From contig JUEB01000009.1 of assembly GCA_000802095.1 (NCBI GenBank), positions 124,001 through 188,000 on the forward strand: a DNA stretch of 64,000 nucleotides. Direction: 5' to 3'. The stretch is from Peptococcaceae bacterium BICA1-7. Its GTDB lineage: Bacteria; Bacillota; Desulfotomaculia; Desulfotomaculales; Desulfocucumaceae. Position numbers and translations under genes: made by a program. Below the pieces are notes generated by a model. The model was given only the letters and a program-made list of their open reading frames with translations, was not told the origin of the DNA and ran no database searches. Below, piece by piece: positions 15,510 through 23,044 of the stretch (its first letter is position 1; each line of letters begins with the position of its first letter).

Positions 15510-15830
15510 TTACCTGTGTCTGTTCCTTATTTTGTTGTTGATTCTTTCCATAAGGTAAATGGTGCTGTAAACATGGTGCAGCTGTATGGCCACACTTTCC
15601 AGGGGCAGGTCGGCACTGACCATGTTTTCCCCCCAGACCAGCTCAACTCCATACTCACTCTCCAGCTTTTTCTTCAGCTGTTGGAGTATATCAGCCCTAT
15701 TCACCTCATCCCCGATGTCCTTCCACCTGTCCCGCCCAGCGGCAGCCTGCCCGGCTACCACGGCCACGGACTCAATAAGGTAGCTTTTAAACTGATCAAA
15801 ATTAGGCCTTTCTTTCATCTGTTCAACCAT
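15510..15830 (-). CDS. conserved-looking hypothetical protein (106 aa)
   Basis: The start is taken at ATG 15830, which has AGGAGG 11 bases upstream; the longer frame to 15860 runs back into mutT. The protein is soluble and mostly helical, with NRADILQQLKKKLESEYGVE and LESVAIQLHHVYSTIYLME, ending in a basic tail. Its first 8 bases overlap the end of mutT (ATGGTTGA), so it is translationally coupled as third gene of a capA-mutT operon. The function is not recognised. Confidence 0.6.
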   Translation of the reverse strand: MVEQMKERPNFDQFKSYLIESVAVVAGQAAAGRDRWKDIGDEVNRADILQQLKKKLESEYGVELVWGENMVSADLPLESVAIQLHHVYSTIYLMERINNKIRNRHR

Positions 15831-16221
15831 TGCCCAAATCCTCCTGCAGTTTCCTGGCAATAGGTATATCCGCCTCCGCCAGGTCGTAATCCATCAGTCT
15901 TTGCACCGGCGCCCACTGAATATCGCTGCACTCCAGGGGAACCGGGCTGCCGCCCACATGCCTGCACAGGTATGCCAGCAGCAGTATATTGGTCTCCGGG
16001 TACCTGTGCATAATAGCCTTATATATTCTGTCAACCTCTATGTCTATATCAATTTCCTCTCTTATTTCCCTCACTATGCAGTCTTCGGGGTCCTCCCCCT
16101 CCTCCAGCTTGCCCCCCGGAAATTCCCATTTGAGCCCCCGGCTGGCATCCTCTTTTCTCCGGGTGATCAGCACCCGGCCTCCATGAGTAATTACAGCTGC
16201 CGTTACGATAAAGGTTTTCAT
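15823..16221 (-). CDS. mutT: NUDIX hydrolase, MutT-like (8-oxo-dGTP type)
   Basis: The 132-residue length and the N-terminal FIVTAAVITHGGRVLITRR fit the MutT/8-oxo-dGTP diphosphatase group that clears oxidised nucleotides. The Nudix box runs GKLEEGEDPEDCIV then REIREEIDI at about 37-59; all catalytic glutamates are present, but the glycine near the end of the box is replaced by aspartate. The C-terminal WAPVQRLMDYDLAEADIPIA is also MutT-like. Its ATG overlaps the capA stop by 4 bases (ATGA). The substrate is inferred from resemblance only. Confidence 0.85.
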   Translation of the reverse strand: MKTFIVTAAVITHGGRVLITRRKEDASRGLKWEFPGGKLEEGEDPEDCIVREIREEIDIDIEVDRIYKAIMHRYPETNILLLAYLCRHVGGSPVPLECSDIQWAPVQRLMDYDLAEADIPIARKLQEDLGNG

Positions 16222-17354
16222 TGTCCCCCACTTTCTCTTTTTAAGCTTATAACCCCATTTTCCTGAACTGATGTTCCAAATCCGGCCGACAGCCCTTTTA
16301 CCCTGGACAGAACCCTCTTTCTTTCCTCTCCCCTCAACACCGTGGTGGCAGCGCTGTTTATGTAGGTGGGAATTATTCTGGCAGTAAAGCCTCCCCCACT
16401 GTCAAATACAATTTGCATAATGGACCCCTCCCGCGCCTTTTGTGACGAGGAGGTGAAAATGAAGTTTCCCAGGCTGTAGGCAATAAGCTTATTGTTGTAT
16501 AATTCCAGTCCCTGCATAACATGTGGGTGATGTCCCACCACCACGTCAGCCCCGGCATCCACCAGTCTGTGGGCCAGATTTATCTCTTCCTGCCGGGGAT
16601 AGTCAGCGGTTTCCTGTCCCCAGTGCATGGAGACAATAGTTATATCTGCCCTTTCAGCCGCCTGCCGGACACTTTCCAGCATAAGCTTGCTGTTATGGCC
16701 GCTGGCTACACCGGGCCTGCTCTTCCCTGCTATCCAGTCTGTCCGGGGAACCACCTTGGAGAAGGCCAGCACAGCTATTTTAAAGCCGTTTCTCTCCAGC
16801 AGCACCGGCCCGTAGGCCTCCTCCTCATTTAATCCGGCCCCGGCGTAAAGCAATTTTTTTTCTTTTATAACCCTCAGAGTATCTAAAAAGGCGGCTGGCC
16901 CATAATCCATCACATGGTTGTTGGCCAGAGTAAGTATATCCACCCCCGCGTTTACCGCGCCTCTTATTGATTCAGGCGCAGCCCTGAAGGTATACTGCTT
17001 TTCCGGTATAGGCTCTCCTCGTTCACTTACCGTGCACTCCAGGTTGGCTATGGTGACATCCGCATGACCCAATAGCCTGGCCGTATCCCGCCAGGGATAG
17101 TCTGCCCCGTAGGCTGCTATGGCATCACCCACTCTGTCAGCCAGCAGCACATCACCCACCAGGGTTATGACAACCTGGGGCTCAACTTCCGGAGACAGTT
17201 GAACCTCCCCCGCGACCGCAATATTTTCTACGGCCACCGCAGCCTTCTGAGCTATATTAATCTTTCCGCCGGCCGCCGCCACCCCCGCCAACAGCCCTCC
17301 GGCCACAAAGCAGGATAAAACAGCCACCAGCCTGATGAAAGCAAACCTTCTCAT
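16218..17354 (-). CDS. capA: CapA-family protein (poly-gamma-glutamate synthesis/metallophosphatase-like), exported
   Basis: The 378-residue protein starts with a signal peptide (MRRFAFIRLVAVLSCFVAGG) and then has the CapA metallophosphoesterase-like motifs: TLVGDVLLADRV near 63, IANLECTVSE near 101, LANNHVMDYG near 142, VSMHWGQE near 242, and VVGHHPHVMQGLE near 274. CapA proteins serve poly-gamma-glutamate capsule systems, but many stand-alone homologues in Clostridia have other, unknown envelope roles; no capBC is near. It is the first gene of a tightly overlapped capA-mutT-hypothetical operon. Confidence 0.85.
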   Translation of the reverse strand: MRRFAFIRLVAVLSCFVAGGLLAGVAAAGGKINIAQKAAVAVENIAVAGEVQLSPEVEPQVVITLVGDVLLADRVGDAIAAYGADYPWRDTARLLGHADVTIANLECTVSERGEPIPEKQYTFRAAPESIRGAVNAGVDILTLANNHVMDYGPAAFLDTLRVIKEKKLLYAGAGLNEEEAYGPVLLERNGFKIAVLAFSKVVPRTDWIAGKSRPGVASGHNSKLMLESVRQAAERADITIVSMHWGQETADYPRQEEINLAHRLVDAGADVVVGHHPHVMQGLELYNNKLIAYSLGNFIFTSSSQKAREGSIMQIVFDSGGGFTARIIPTYINSAATTVLRGEERKRVLSRVKGLSAGFGTSVQENGVISLKRESGGQ

Positions 17355-17482
17355 ATTATTTCTCCAAGCACCGTATCCAACCGGTACCCTATTAAAATAT
17401 CAAATAAACGGATATATCTCAAGTGAAAATCCACCTTATAGCGGAAAGGGGACACACCTCCCTTTTAAGGCAAGTTTTATAG

Positions 17483-17597
17483 GTCGGAGGAATTTCCCCG
17501 ATGCATTTGGCGGGGAGACTGCTAAAGGGCGATACCTCCGGTCGGGAGACTGCTTAATAGTATTACCCTGAGTCGGGAGACAGGAGACAGAATTTTG
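17483..17597 (+). repeat. family B dispersed repeat, copy B2
   Basis: Contains GGTCGGAGGAATTTCCCCG, GATACCTCCGGTCGGGAGAC, TATTACCCTGAGTCGGGAGA and CAGGAGACAGAATTTTG, the same blocks as copies B1, B5 and B6. Confidence 0.65.
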
Positions 17598-17630
17598 TTA
17601 GATTGAATAAGACCATTTCCAGCCACCCTT

Positions 17631-17777
17631 ATGTCTTTTAGCCTTGGCAATGATATAATTCTCAAATCTTTTAAAGAATTAAATCTTAACAAAGATTATA
17701 CCAGGGCAACACTTGGAATTTCCGATATTGATTATTGCCTCCGGTTCTGCGATAAGCTGGACTGTGATATTATTTAA
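17631..17777 (+). CDS. short open frame or gene fragment (48 aa)
   Basis: ATG 17631 to TAA 17777 encodes SFSLGNDIILKSFKELNLNK and continues with TRATLGISDIDYCLRFCDKLD. It is protein-like and AT-rich like amj just downstream, but I see no ribosome site, so it may be the tail of a broken gene interrupted by repeat B2. Family not recognised. Confidence 0.3.
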   Translation: MSFSLGNDIILKSFKELNLNKDYTRATLGISDIDYCLRFCDKLDCDII

Positions 17778-17803
17778 TAAAACAAACAGAAAGGACAGTG
17801 GCC

Positions 17804-18595
17804 ATGGAAAGTATATTGACAGAACTAATTATCCTAACTGTTGTTATTCACACAGTAGATACCCTGGCTTACTCTGTCCGGTTAAACTCTGTAAAAAGCG
17901 GACAATTTGCGCTTTCTTTTTCTCTTTTTAACATGTTCGTTCTTGTTTCCCGGACGGCCAACATTTTTCAGGGCCCTTTGATTGGAAGCATAGTTGGATT
18001 AAGTATTGCCAGAGGTTTAAATCCCGCGGGCGACCTGCGAACAGTTATTTTTGCAGCAACCGCAGGCACAGTATTAGGGATTTTGTTAATACCAACTTTT
18101 TTGAGGATCTTTGAAGTGGCTGTGAGACGATTAGAATTGACAGGTTCTGTTCCCTCCCTTGTTGTAGAGGCCTTACATATAAATAATGTCAAAAGAATTG
18201 TAAAAAGCGCCGTGAGACCCAAAAAAACAATGTTGGAAAAGCTAAGATATAAGGAAATTCCAAAAAGATTACTTATATTGAATGCTGTAGTTACCGGAAT
18301 ATATACAATAGGAATTCTTGCGGCATATTATTCCGCCCTTTTGGTTCCAGAACACGCAAGACTATCAGCAGTTGCATCTTCGGGAATGATCAACGGCATT
18401 GCAAGTATATTACTAACCTTTTTTATAGACCCAAAATCAGCCATAATTACCGACCAGGCTTTAAGAGAGAAGCGGCCTTATGGTGATGTCAAAGCACTGG
18501 TTATTCTTCTTATAGCAACAAAATTAATTGGCACATTATTAGGCCAGGTTTTTTTCTTGCCGGCGGCCCAATTTATTGCAAGTTTTTATAAATAG
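17804..18595 (+). CDS. amj: Amj family lipid II flippase
   Basis: The 263-residue polytopic protein has HTVDTLAYSVRLNSVKSG near the N-terminus, FALFN-like SFSLFNMFVLVSRTANIFQG near 45, and IDPKSAIITDQALREKRPYG near 215, which is the layout of Amj (YdaH), the alternative lipid II flippase that can replace MurJ in peptidoglycan synthesis. At least six hydrophobic segments are visible. ATG 17804 is preferred over GTG 17798 because AAAGGA then sits 8 bases upstream. It is AT-richer than the neighbourhood, as is the DUF3795 gene that follows, which may mark acquired DNA. Confidence 0.85.
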   Translation: MESILTELIILTVVIHTVDTLAYSVRLNSVKSGQFALSFSLFNMFVLVSRTANIFQGPLIGSIVGLSIARGLNPAGDLRTVIFAATAGTVLGILLIPTFLRIFEVAVRRLELTGSVPSLVVEALHINNVKRIVKSAVRPKKTMLEKLRYKEIPKRLLILNAVVTGIYTIGILAAYYSALLVPEHARLSAVASSGMINGIASILLTFFIDPKSAIITDQALREKRPYGDVKALVILLIATKLIGTLLGQVFFLPAAQFIASFYK

Positions 18596-18694
18596 AACTA
18601 TCATGGAGAAGAAGATGACCGCTATTTTGCCAGCTGAGGCTTTATAGCTTATTTAAAAGTCTTTTGCACTTATGTAATAGCCAGGAGGTATATT

Positions 18695-19108
18695 ATGGAG
18701 AACCAGTCATCAATGAATTGGCCGTTAATTGCTCCATGTGGAATAAACTGTGGAATATGCATGGTGTATCTTCGGGAAAAGAAAAATTGTCAAGGATGCA
18801 ATGGAATTGATGATGCTAAGCCTGCTCATTGTATAAAATGCAGCATTAAAAATTGTGAAATAATTAAAGAAAACAAATATACATTATGTAACGAATGCAA
18901 TAAGTTCCCGTGTTCAAGGATTAAACGACTGGATAAGCGCTATAGGACCAATTATAAAATGAGCATTATTGAAAACCTGGAACATATTAAAAGCATGGGG
19001 ATAAGAGAATTTATAAAGAATGAAATAGTCAGGTGGACTTGTAAAAGCTGTGGTGGTATCATTTGTGTACATAAAGGTTATTGTCAAAACTGCAATGAAA
19101 AGAAATAA
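18695..19108 (+). CDS. DUF3795 cysteine-rich protein
   Basis: The 137-residue protein is dominated by cysteine pairs: APCGINCGICMVYLREKKNC, CQGCNG, HCIKCSIKNC, LCNECNKFPCSRI and at the end CKSCGG...CVHKGYCQNC. The opening APCG-x-x-C-x-x-C and the EF/KFPC motif are typical of DUF3795, a family thought to bind zinc; its function is unknown. AGGAGG stands 7 bases before ATG. It is markedly AT-rich, matching amj, and is separated from it by 99 bases without recognisable signal. Confidence 0.8.
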   Translation: MENQSSMNWPLIAPCGINCGICMVYLREKKNCQGCNGIDDAKPAHCIKCSIKNCEIIKENKYTLCNECNKFPCSRIKRLDKRYRTNYKMSIIENLEHIKSMGIREFIKNEIVRWTCKSCGGIICVHKGYCQNCNEKK

Positions 19109-19177
19109 ACTTCTAATATATGCTGGCATGAGAACAGCTCCCCAATGAATTCAATTTCAGTAGCAGCTTGACAAGAA

Positions 19178-19206
19178 ACCCCGGCAAACTACTGCCGGGG
19201 TTTTGA
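19178..19206. terminator. bidirectional rho-independent terminator
   Basis: AACCCCGGCA and TGCCGGGGTT form a 10-bp stem with a 6-base loop, followed by TTTT on the plus strand and TTTCTTG on the minus strand. It ends both the DUF3795 transcript and the opposing 46-residue gene. Confidence 0.85.
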
Positions 19207-19329
19207 TTGCTTGATGCTATCTTTTTTTTGCATAATGCCCATGGCGGCAAAGGCAAGGTTATTTTTATCGACATCTGCATTGCATTCCCTGTCTTCTTCT
19301 TCTTTGATTCGCCTATCCTTATCCGGCAA
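19189..19329 (-). CDS. small charged protein of unknown function (46 aa)
   Basis: A TTG start follows TTGGGAGGTG by 6 bases on the minus strand. The 46 codons encode a very charged peptide, PDKDRRIKEEEDRECNADVD then NNLAFAAMGIMQKKDSIKQS, with no transmembrane segment. Its stop lies within the loop side of the terminator hairpin, so gene and terminator are compactly arranged. It is not long enough for default gene calling. The family is not recognised. Confidence 0.5.
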   Translation of the reverse strand: MPDKDRRIKEEEDRECNADVDKNNLAFAAMGIMQKKDSIKQSKPRQ

Positions 19330-19447
19330 TATTTTCACCTCCCAATGGTATTCTACGCATTTGCGAGGTCAAATATTAGTTGCCCTGTGGGTCAGGGGAG
19401 CCAGTGTAAGCGGCGGACTCACCGTCTGCGTTCTGCCCGGCGCCGTT

Positions 19448-21505
19448 TTACACCCCGGGTCCCGGTATAGACTTTACCATCGCCACCGGCATGGGGGATG
19501 GCAAATGTGCAGGCTCTGTGGTGAAACGGTGCGAAAGGGTAGAAAGAGCCTCTAAACTCCGGACAACTTTGGCTCCGGCCGGTAAGGCTCCCAGAGCGGT
19601 CTGCTCCCACGGCATGCCCGGCACCGGTTCCAAAATAGCTATGGCGCCCCGGTCCTCCCTTGTCCTGATCAGCCTGCCGCATCCCTGCTTTAATCTCAGG
19701 CCCATTTCAGGATAATCCACCACAGTCACAGGATCCAGCCCCTGTTCCTGCGCGTCGCGCCTCCGCGCCTCGATTAGCGGGTCCTGCGGCGGAAAAGGAA
19801 GCTGCCAGATCACCAGCAGGGTCAGCGCTTCACCGGGAACATCAATTCCCTCCCAAAACCCTGAACCAATAAGTACCGACGAGATTTCATTACGGAATCT
19901 TCGAACCAGGTATCCCCTATCCGCACTATCTTCCCAAAGAAATTCAAAAGGCAGCCGGTAGTCCTTAAGCCCCCTGCGAATTTTTTCAACATCGGATGGA
20001 GCATTGGTCAGCACCAGCGCCCTTCCTTTTGCAAGAGTTAATAAAGAAATCAGCCTCCTCAAGGCCTTTTCAAACCAGTTATTCTGGCGGCTGTTGGGTA
20101 TGCGCCTGGGCAGATAGACCAGTACCTGCTTCTCATAATCAAAGGAACTGTCTACGGTTGAGCTGGAAAACTCTTTCAAGCCCAGAGTGCGCGCAAAGTA
20201 ACTAAAATCTCCTCCGGTGCTCAAAGTAGCGGAAGAAAACACCACAGGAAGCCCTCTGGCAAATAGGTGCTTATTCAACAGCCCACTGATATTCCGGGGA
20301 ACCACCCAGAAACTCTGGTCCACCCGGCCGGCCCAGACAATAACATCCTTCCCTTTATTCCGGCAAAACCGATCCATAGCCACCGCAGCCCGTTCCACTA
20401 TAGCCTCATATGCTTCCATCCGGGTATGGGAAAATGATTGTAAATGCAGCTCCTGCTCGTTCTGCAGTTCAAATAGCAAAGTATTTAGAGCTCTCCGCAG
20501 TTTATCGGATGCTTCAAGCAGTTCATCACTTATCCGCACGGTCAGACGGTCCGTTCGCTCATCACCAATGGCCGAATTGTACAATAAATTGAAAAACTGC
20601 GAGGAGGCTTTATCCATAGCGAAGGCAATAGATATCAATGATGTTCTGGCGCCCTGGACCTGCTCGATGGATGAGAGCATACTGTCTATGTCTTCCCTGA
20701 CCACCTGACTGCCCGCCCTTAAAGCTGCCGGAAGCAGAACTTTATGCCCTTCATCAAAGATAACAGCTGAATAGCCGGGCAAGAGCGGAAGTTTACCGTC
20801 AGCAATCCGCTCATACCGCATCCACAGGTCATAAAAAAAGATGCTGTGGTCACACACAATCAGATCCGCAGCTGACCGGTAATAATCCCTCGCTTTCACC
20901 TGTTTACAGAACCCCCGCTCCGAGCATGTCTCGCAGGGCATGGCCTCATCCCAGGCTACCTGTGACCACACCCGGTCCGGTACGCCGGGGATCTCGGATC
21001 GCTCACCCCGGTCTGTCTTCCCTGCCCAATGCAGCACACTGGTAAGCGCAGGGTCCGGCTGTTTGTCATAAGAGCTGTTAAACCGGTTTATTTTTACATC
21101 GCAAATATACTGACGTGGATCCTTGGCCATGCGGACGTCGATATCCAGCCCCAGCAGGCGAGACAGCTTTTCAATATCTCCATTAGGCCCGGCCAGCTGT
21201 TCCTGGAGCGCAGTGGAAGCGCAGGCAATTATGGCAGGCTTTCCCTTAAACCGGGCATAGGCAACAGCGGTAAGTAAATAGGCAAAGGTTTTCCCGGTAC
21301 CCAATCCAGCCTCGGCAAAATGCGCCTTTTCCCTGCACACGGCCTCAGCAAGCTGAAATGCAGTATAAATTTGTTCCTCACGTATTTCATAGCCATGCTC
21401 CGGCAGAACATCAAAGAATACCTGTCCGACCCATTCGGTAAGCTTCACAGGAAAATCCTGTTTGCTGCGGTATGCAAAGGGTACCTGTGACCTTTGAGCG
21501 CACAT
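19448..21505 (-). CDS. DinG/Rad3-like superfamily 2 ATP-dependent helicase
   Basis: The 685-residue protein has the XPD/DinG helicase order: Walker A AEAGLGTGKTFAYL near 65, four cysteines that can bind a 4Fe-4S cluster (YICDVK near 133, then CETC and GFC near 192-203), a DEGH box in VIFDEGHKVL near 250, VFSSATLS near 427, and motif VI QGCGRLIRTREDRG near 625. DinG-type enzymes unwind 5'-3' and act on R-loops, G-quadruplexes and replication-repair intermediates. The exonuclease domain of Gram-positive DinG is absent. It is divergent from ccdA and ends about 120 bases from a small opposing cluster. Confidence 0.88.
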   Translation of the reverse strand: MCAQRSQVPFAYRSKQDFPVKLTEWVGQVFFDVLPEHGYEIREEQIYTAFQLAEAVCREKAHFAEAGLGTGKTFAYLLTAVAYARFKGKPAIIACASTALQEQLAGPNGDIEKLSRLLGLDIDVRMAKDPRQYICDVKINRFNSSYDKQPDPALTSVLHWAGKTDRGERSEIPGVPDRVWSQVAWDEAMPCETCSERGFCKQVKARDYYRSAADLIVCDHSIFFYDLWMRYERIADGKLPLLPGYSAVIFDEGHKVLLPAALRAGSQVVREDIDSMLSSIEQVQGARTSLISIAFAMDKASSQFFNLLYNSAIGDERTDRLTVRISDELLEASDKLRRALNTLLFELQNEQELHLQSFSHTRMEAYEAIVERAAVAMDRFCRNKGKDVIVWAGRVDQSFWVVPRNISGLLNKHLFARGLPVVFSSATLSTGGDFSYFARTLGLKEFSSSTVDSSFDYEKQVLVYLPRRIPNSRQNNWFEKALRRLISLLTLAKGRALVLTNAPSDVEKIRRGLKDYRLPFEFLWEDSADRGYLVRRFRNEISSVLIGSGFWEGIDVPGEALTLLVIWQLPFPPQDPLIEARRRDAQEQGLDPVTVVDYPEMGLRLKQGCGRLIRTREDRGAIAILEPVPGMPWEQTALGALPAGAKVVRSLEALSTLSHRFTTEPAHLPSPMPVAMVKSIPGPGV

Positions 21506-21675
21506 ACTGATTCCCCGCTTTCCAATAGTATAAGGGCGGCTATTACTGTGCTTAAAAGTAAAAAAGCTATTAGAATATAGTTTTTGTTATGGTACCATTA
21601 ATATAATACTTATCTTTTCCGGATATGAAGAAAATGAAATGCGGGATATTTTTTATTGAAAGGATAATTAATGGC

Positions 21676-22347
21676 ATGGACTATCTTTTATCATTTTTCG
21701 AAGGCATTATAACCTTTATCTCACCATGTCTGCTTCCACTGCTGCCTGTGTATATGTCATATTTTGCAGGACAAAGCAGTGAGGGGAAAAAGAAAGCGGC
21801 CATTATAAATGCGCTGGGCTTTGTTTTAGGCTTTACCCTTGTTTTTGTAGCGCTTGGGGCAATTGCAGGAAGAGCCGGCAACCTTTTAAGGGAATACAGT
21901 ACTGCTGTAAATATAGTATCCGGCTCTATAGTTATAATTTTGGGCTTAAATTTTATGGAGGTTATACGGTTTCCGTTTATCAATACTACCCGACAGGTAA
22001 AATTGAAAATGGGTGATGTAGGCTTTCTATCCTCTGTGCTGTTTGGGATGATTTTTTCAATTGGCTGGACTCCCTGTGTGGGAGCGTTTTTAGGATCGGC
22101 TCTAATGCTGGCCGCCTATAGCGGGGAAAGCTTAAAGGGAACCATCATGCTTCTCTGCTTTTCGTTGGGACTCGGTATACCTTTTATTGCAAGCGCTATA
22201 ATAATCGAAAGGTTAAAATCCACTTTTGATTTTATAAAGAAAAACTACCGGATAATCAATTTAATTTCGGGTGGACTGCTGGTTATAGCCGGTGTTTTCA
22301 TGGCAACGGGGCTGATGGGATATTATCTTTCACTGCTTACATTTTAA
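21676..22347 (+). CDS. ccdA: CcdA-type thiol-disulfide transmembrane transporter
   Basis: The 223-residue, six-helix protein carries reducing power across the membrane to extracytoplasmic thioredoxins, as in cytochrome c maturation or spore envelope redox. Both redox cysteines are in their usual helices: FISPCLLPLLPVY near 17 and GWTPCVGAFLGS near 140. ATG 21676 matches the family N-terminus (MDYLLSFFEGI); the longer frame adds 17 poorly supported residues. It is followed after 9 bases by a TlpA-like thioredoxin, its expected partner. Confidence 0.92.
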   Translation: MDYLLSFFEGIITFISPCLLPLLPVYMSYFAGQSSEGKKKAAIINALGFVLGFTLVFVALGAIAGRAGNLLREYSTAVNIVSGSIVIILGLNFMEVIRFPFINTTRQVKLKMGDVGFLSSVLFGMIFSIGWTPCVGAFLGSALMLAAYSGESLKGTIMLLCFSLGLGIPFIASAIIIERLKSTFDFIKKNYRIINLISGGLLVIAGVFMATGLMGYYLSLLTF

Positions 22348-22356
22348 AGGAGACAT

Positions 22357-22926
22357 ATGAAAACAAAGTCAAAAACAATTTTAGCAATAGTAATGTTTGC
22401 GGCATTTCTCGGTATCGCTCAGTATGCATATACTGTCTTGTCGAATAACTATAAGCCCAATGACAAGACACAAATTGCTGAGGATTCCTCTGAACGGGGG
22501 AATGAGAAAATCCCGGCTCCAGATTTTATCGTATTTGACGGGAAAGGAAATGAGGTTAAACTCTCTGACTTTGCCGGAAAACCTGTTGTGCTTAATTTTT
22601 GGGCATCCTGGTGTCCACCGTGCAAAGCCGAAATGCCTCATTTTAATAGAATACATGCGCGGGTTAAAGATAAAATTGTGTTTATGATGGTAGATTTGGT
22701 TGATGGAGAGCGGGAAACTCAGGCAAAGGGACAAAAGTATATTGAGGATCAGGGATATAGCCTGCCTGTATATTTCGATATTAAGCAGGATGCTGCCTAT
22801 ACCTACGGTATTTCATCCATTCCCACCACATTTTTCATTGCTGCTGACGGCAACATTATGACCGCCTATCAAGGCCCCATTGATGAGGAAACCCTGATGG
22901 CAGCAATTGATTTACTGCAGAAATAG
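22357..22926 (+). CDS. TlpA/ResA-family membrane-anchored thioredoxin
   Basis: The 189-residue protein has an N-terminal signal anchor (ILAIVMFAAFLGIAQYAYTV) and an extracytoplasmic thioredoxin fold with the active site WASWCPPCKAEMP near residue 86 and the cis-proline loop SSIPTTFFIA near 155. ResA/TlpA proteins reduce disulfides outside the membrane using electrons from CcdA, whose gene ends 9 bases upstream; AAGGAGA precedes the ATG. Cytochrome c or sporulation partners are not visible in the window. Confidence 0.9.
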   Translation: MKTKSKTILAIVMFAAFLGIAQYAYTVLSNNYKPNDKTQIAEDSSERGNEKIPAPDFIVFDGKGNEVKLSDFAGKPVVLNFWASWCPPCKAEMPHFNRIHARVKDKIVFMMVDLVDGERETQAKGQKYIEDQGYSLPVYFDIKQDAAYTYGISSIPTTFFIAADGNIMTAYQGPIDEETLMAAIDLLQK

Positions 22927-22982
22927 GAATATGCTGTAGAATAAATATACGGGCACTCCTTCTTGCATTGAATGCCCATATA

Positions 22983-23039
22983 TTCTGACTCCTGACTCCT
23001 GAATTCTGTATTCCGACCGTGAAGGATATCAGTATAAGC
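22983..23039 (+). repeat. family B dispersed repeat, copy B3 (partial)
   Basis: CTGACTCCTGACTCCTGAAT, TCTGTATTCCGACCG and TATCAGTATAAGC are shared with the right end of copy B4 at 57.9 kb. It lies between the convergent tlpA and putA stops. Confidence 0.65.
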
Positions 23040-23044
23040 TAGCC

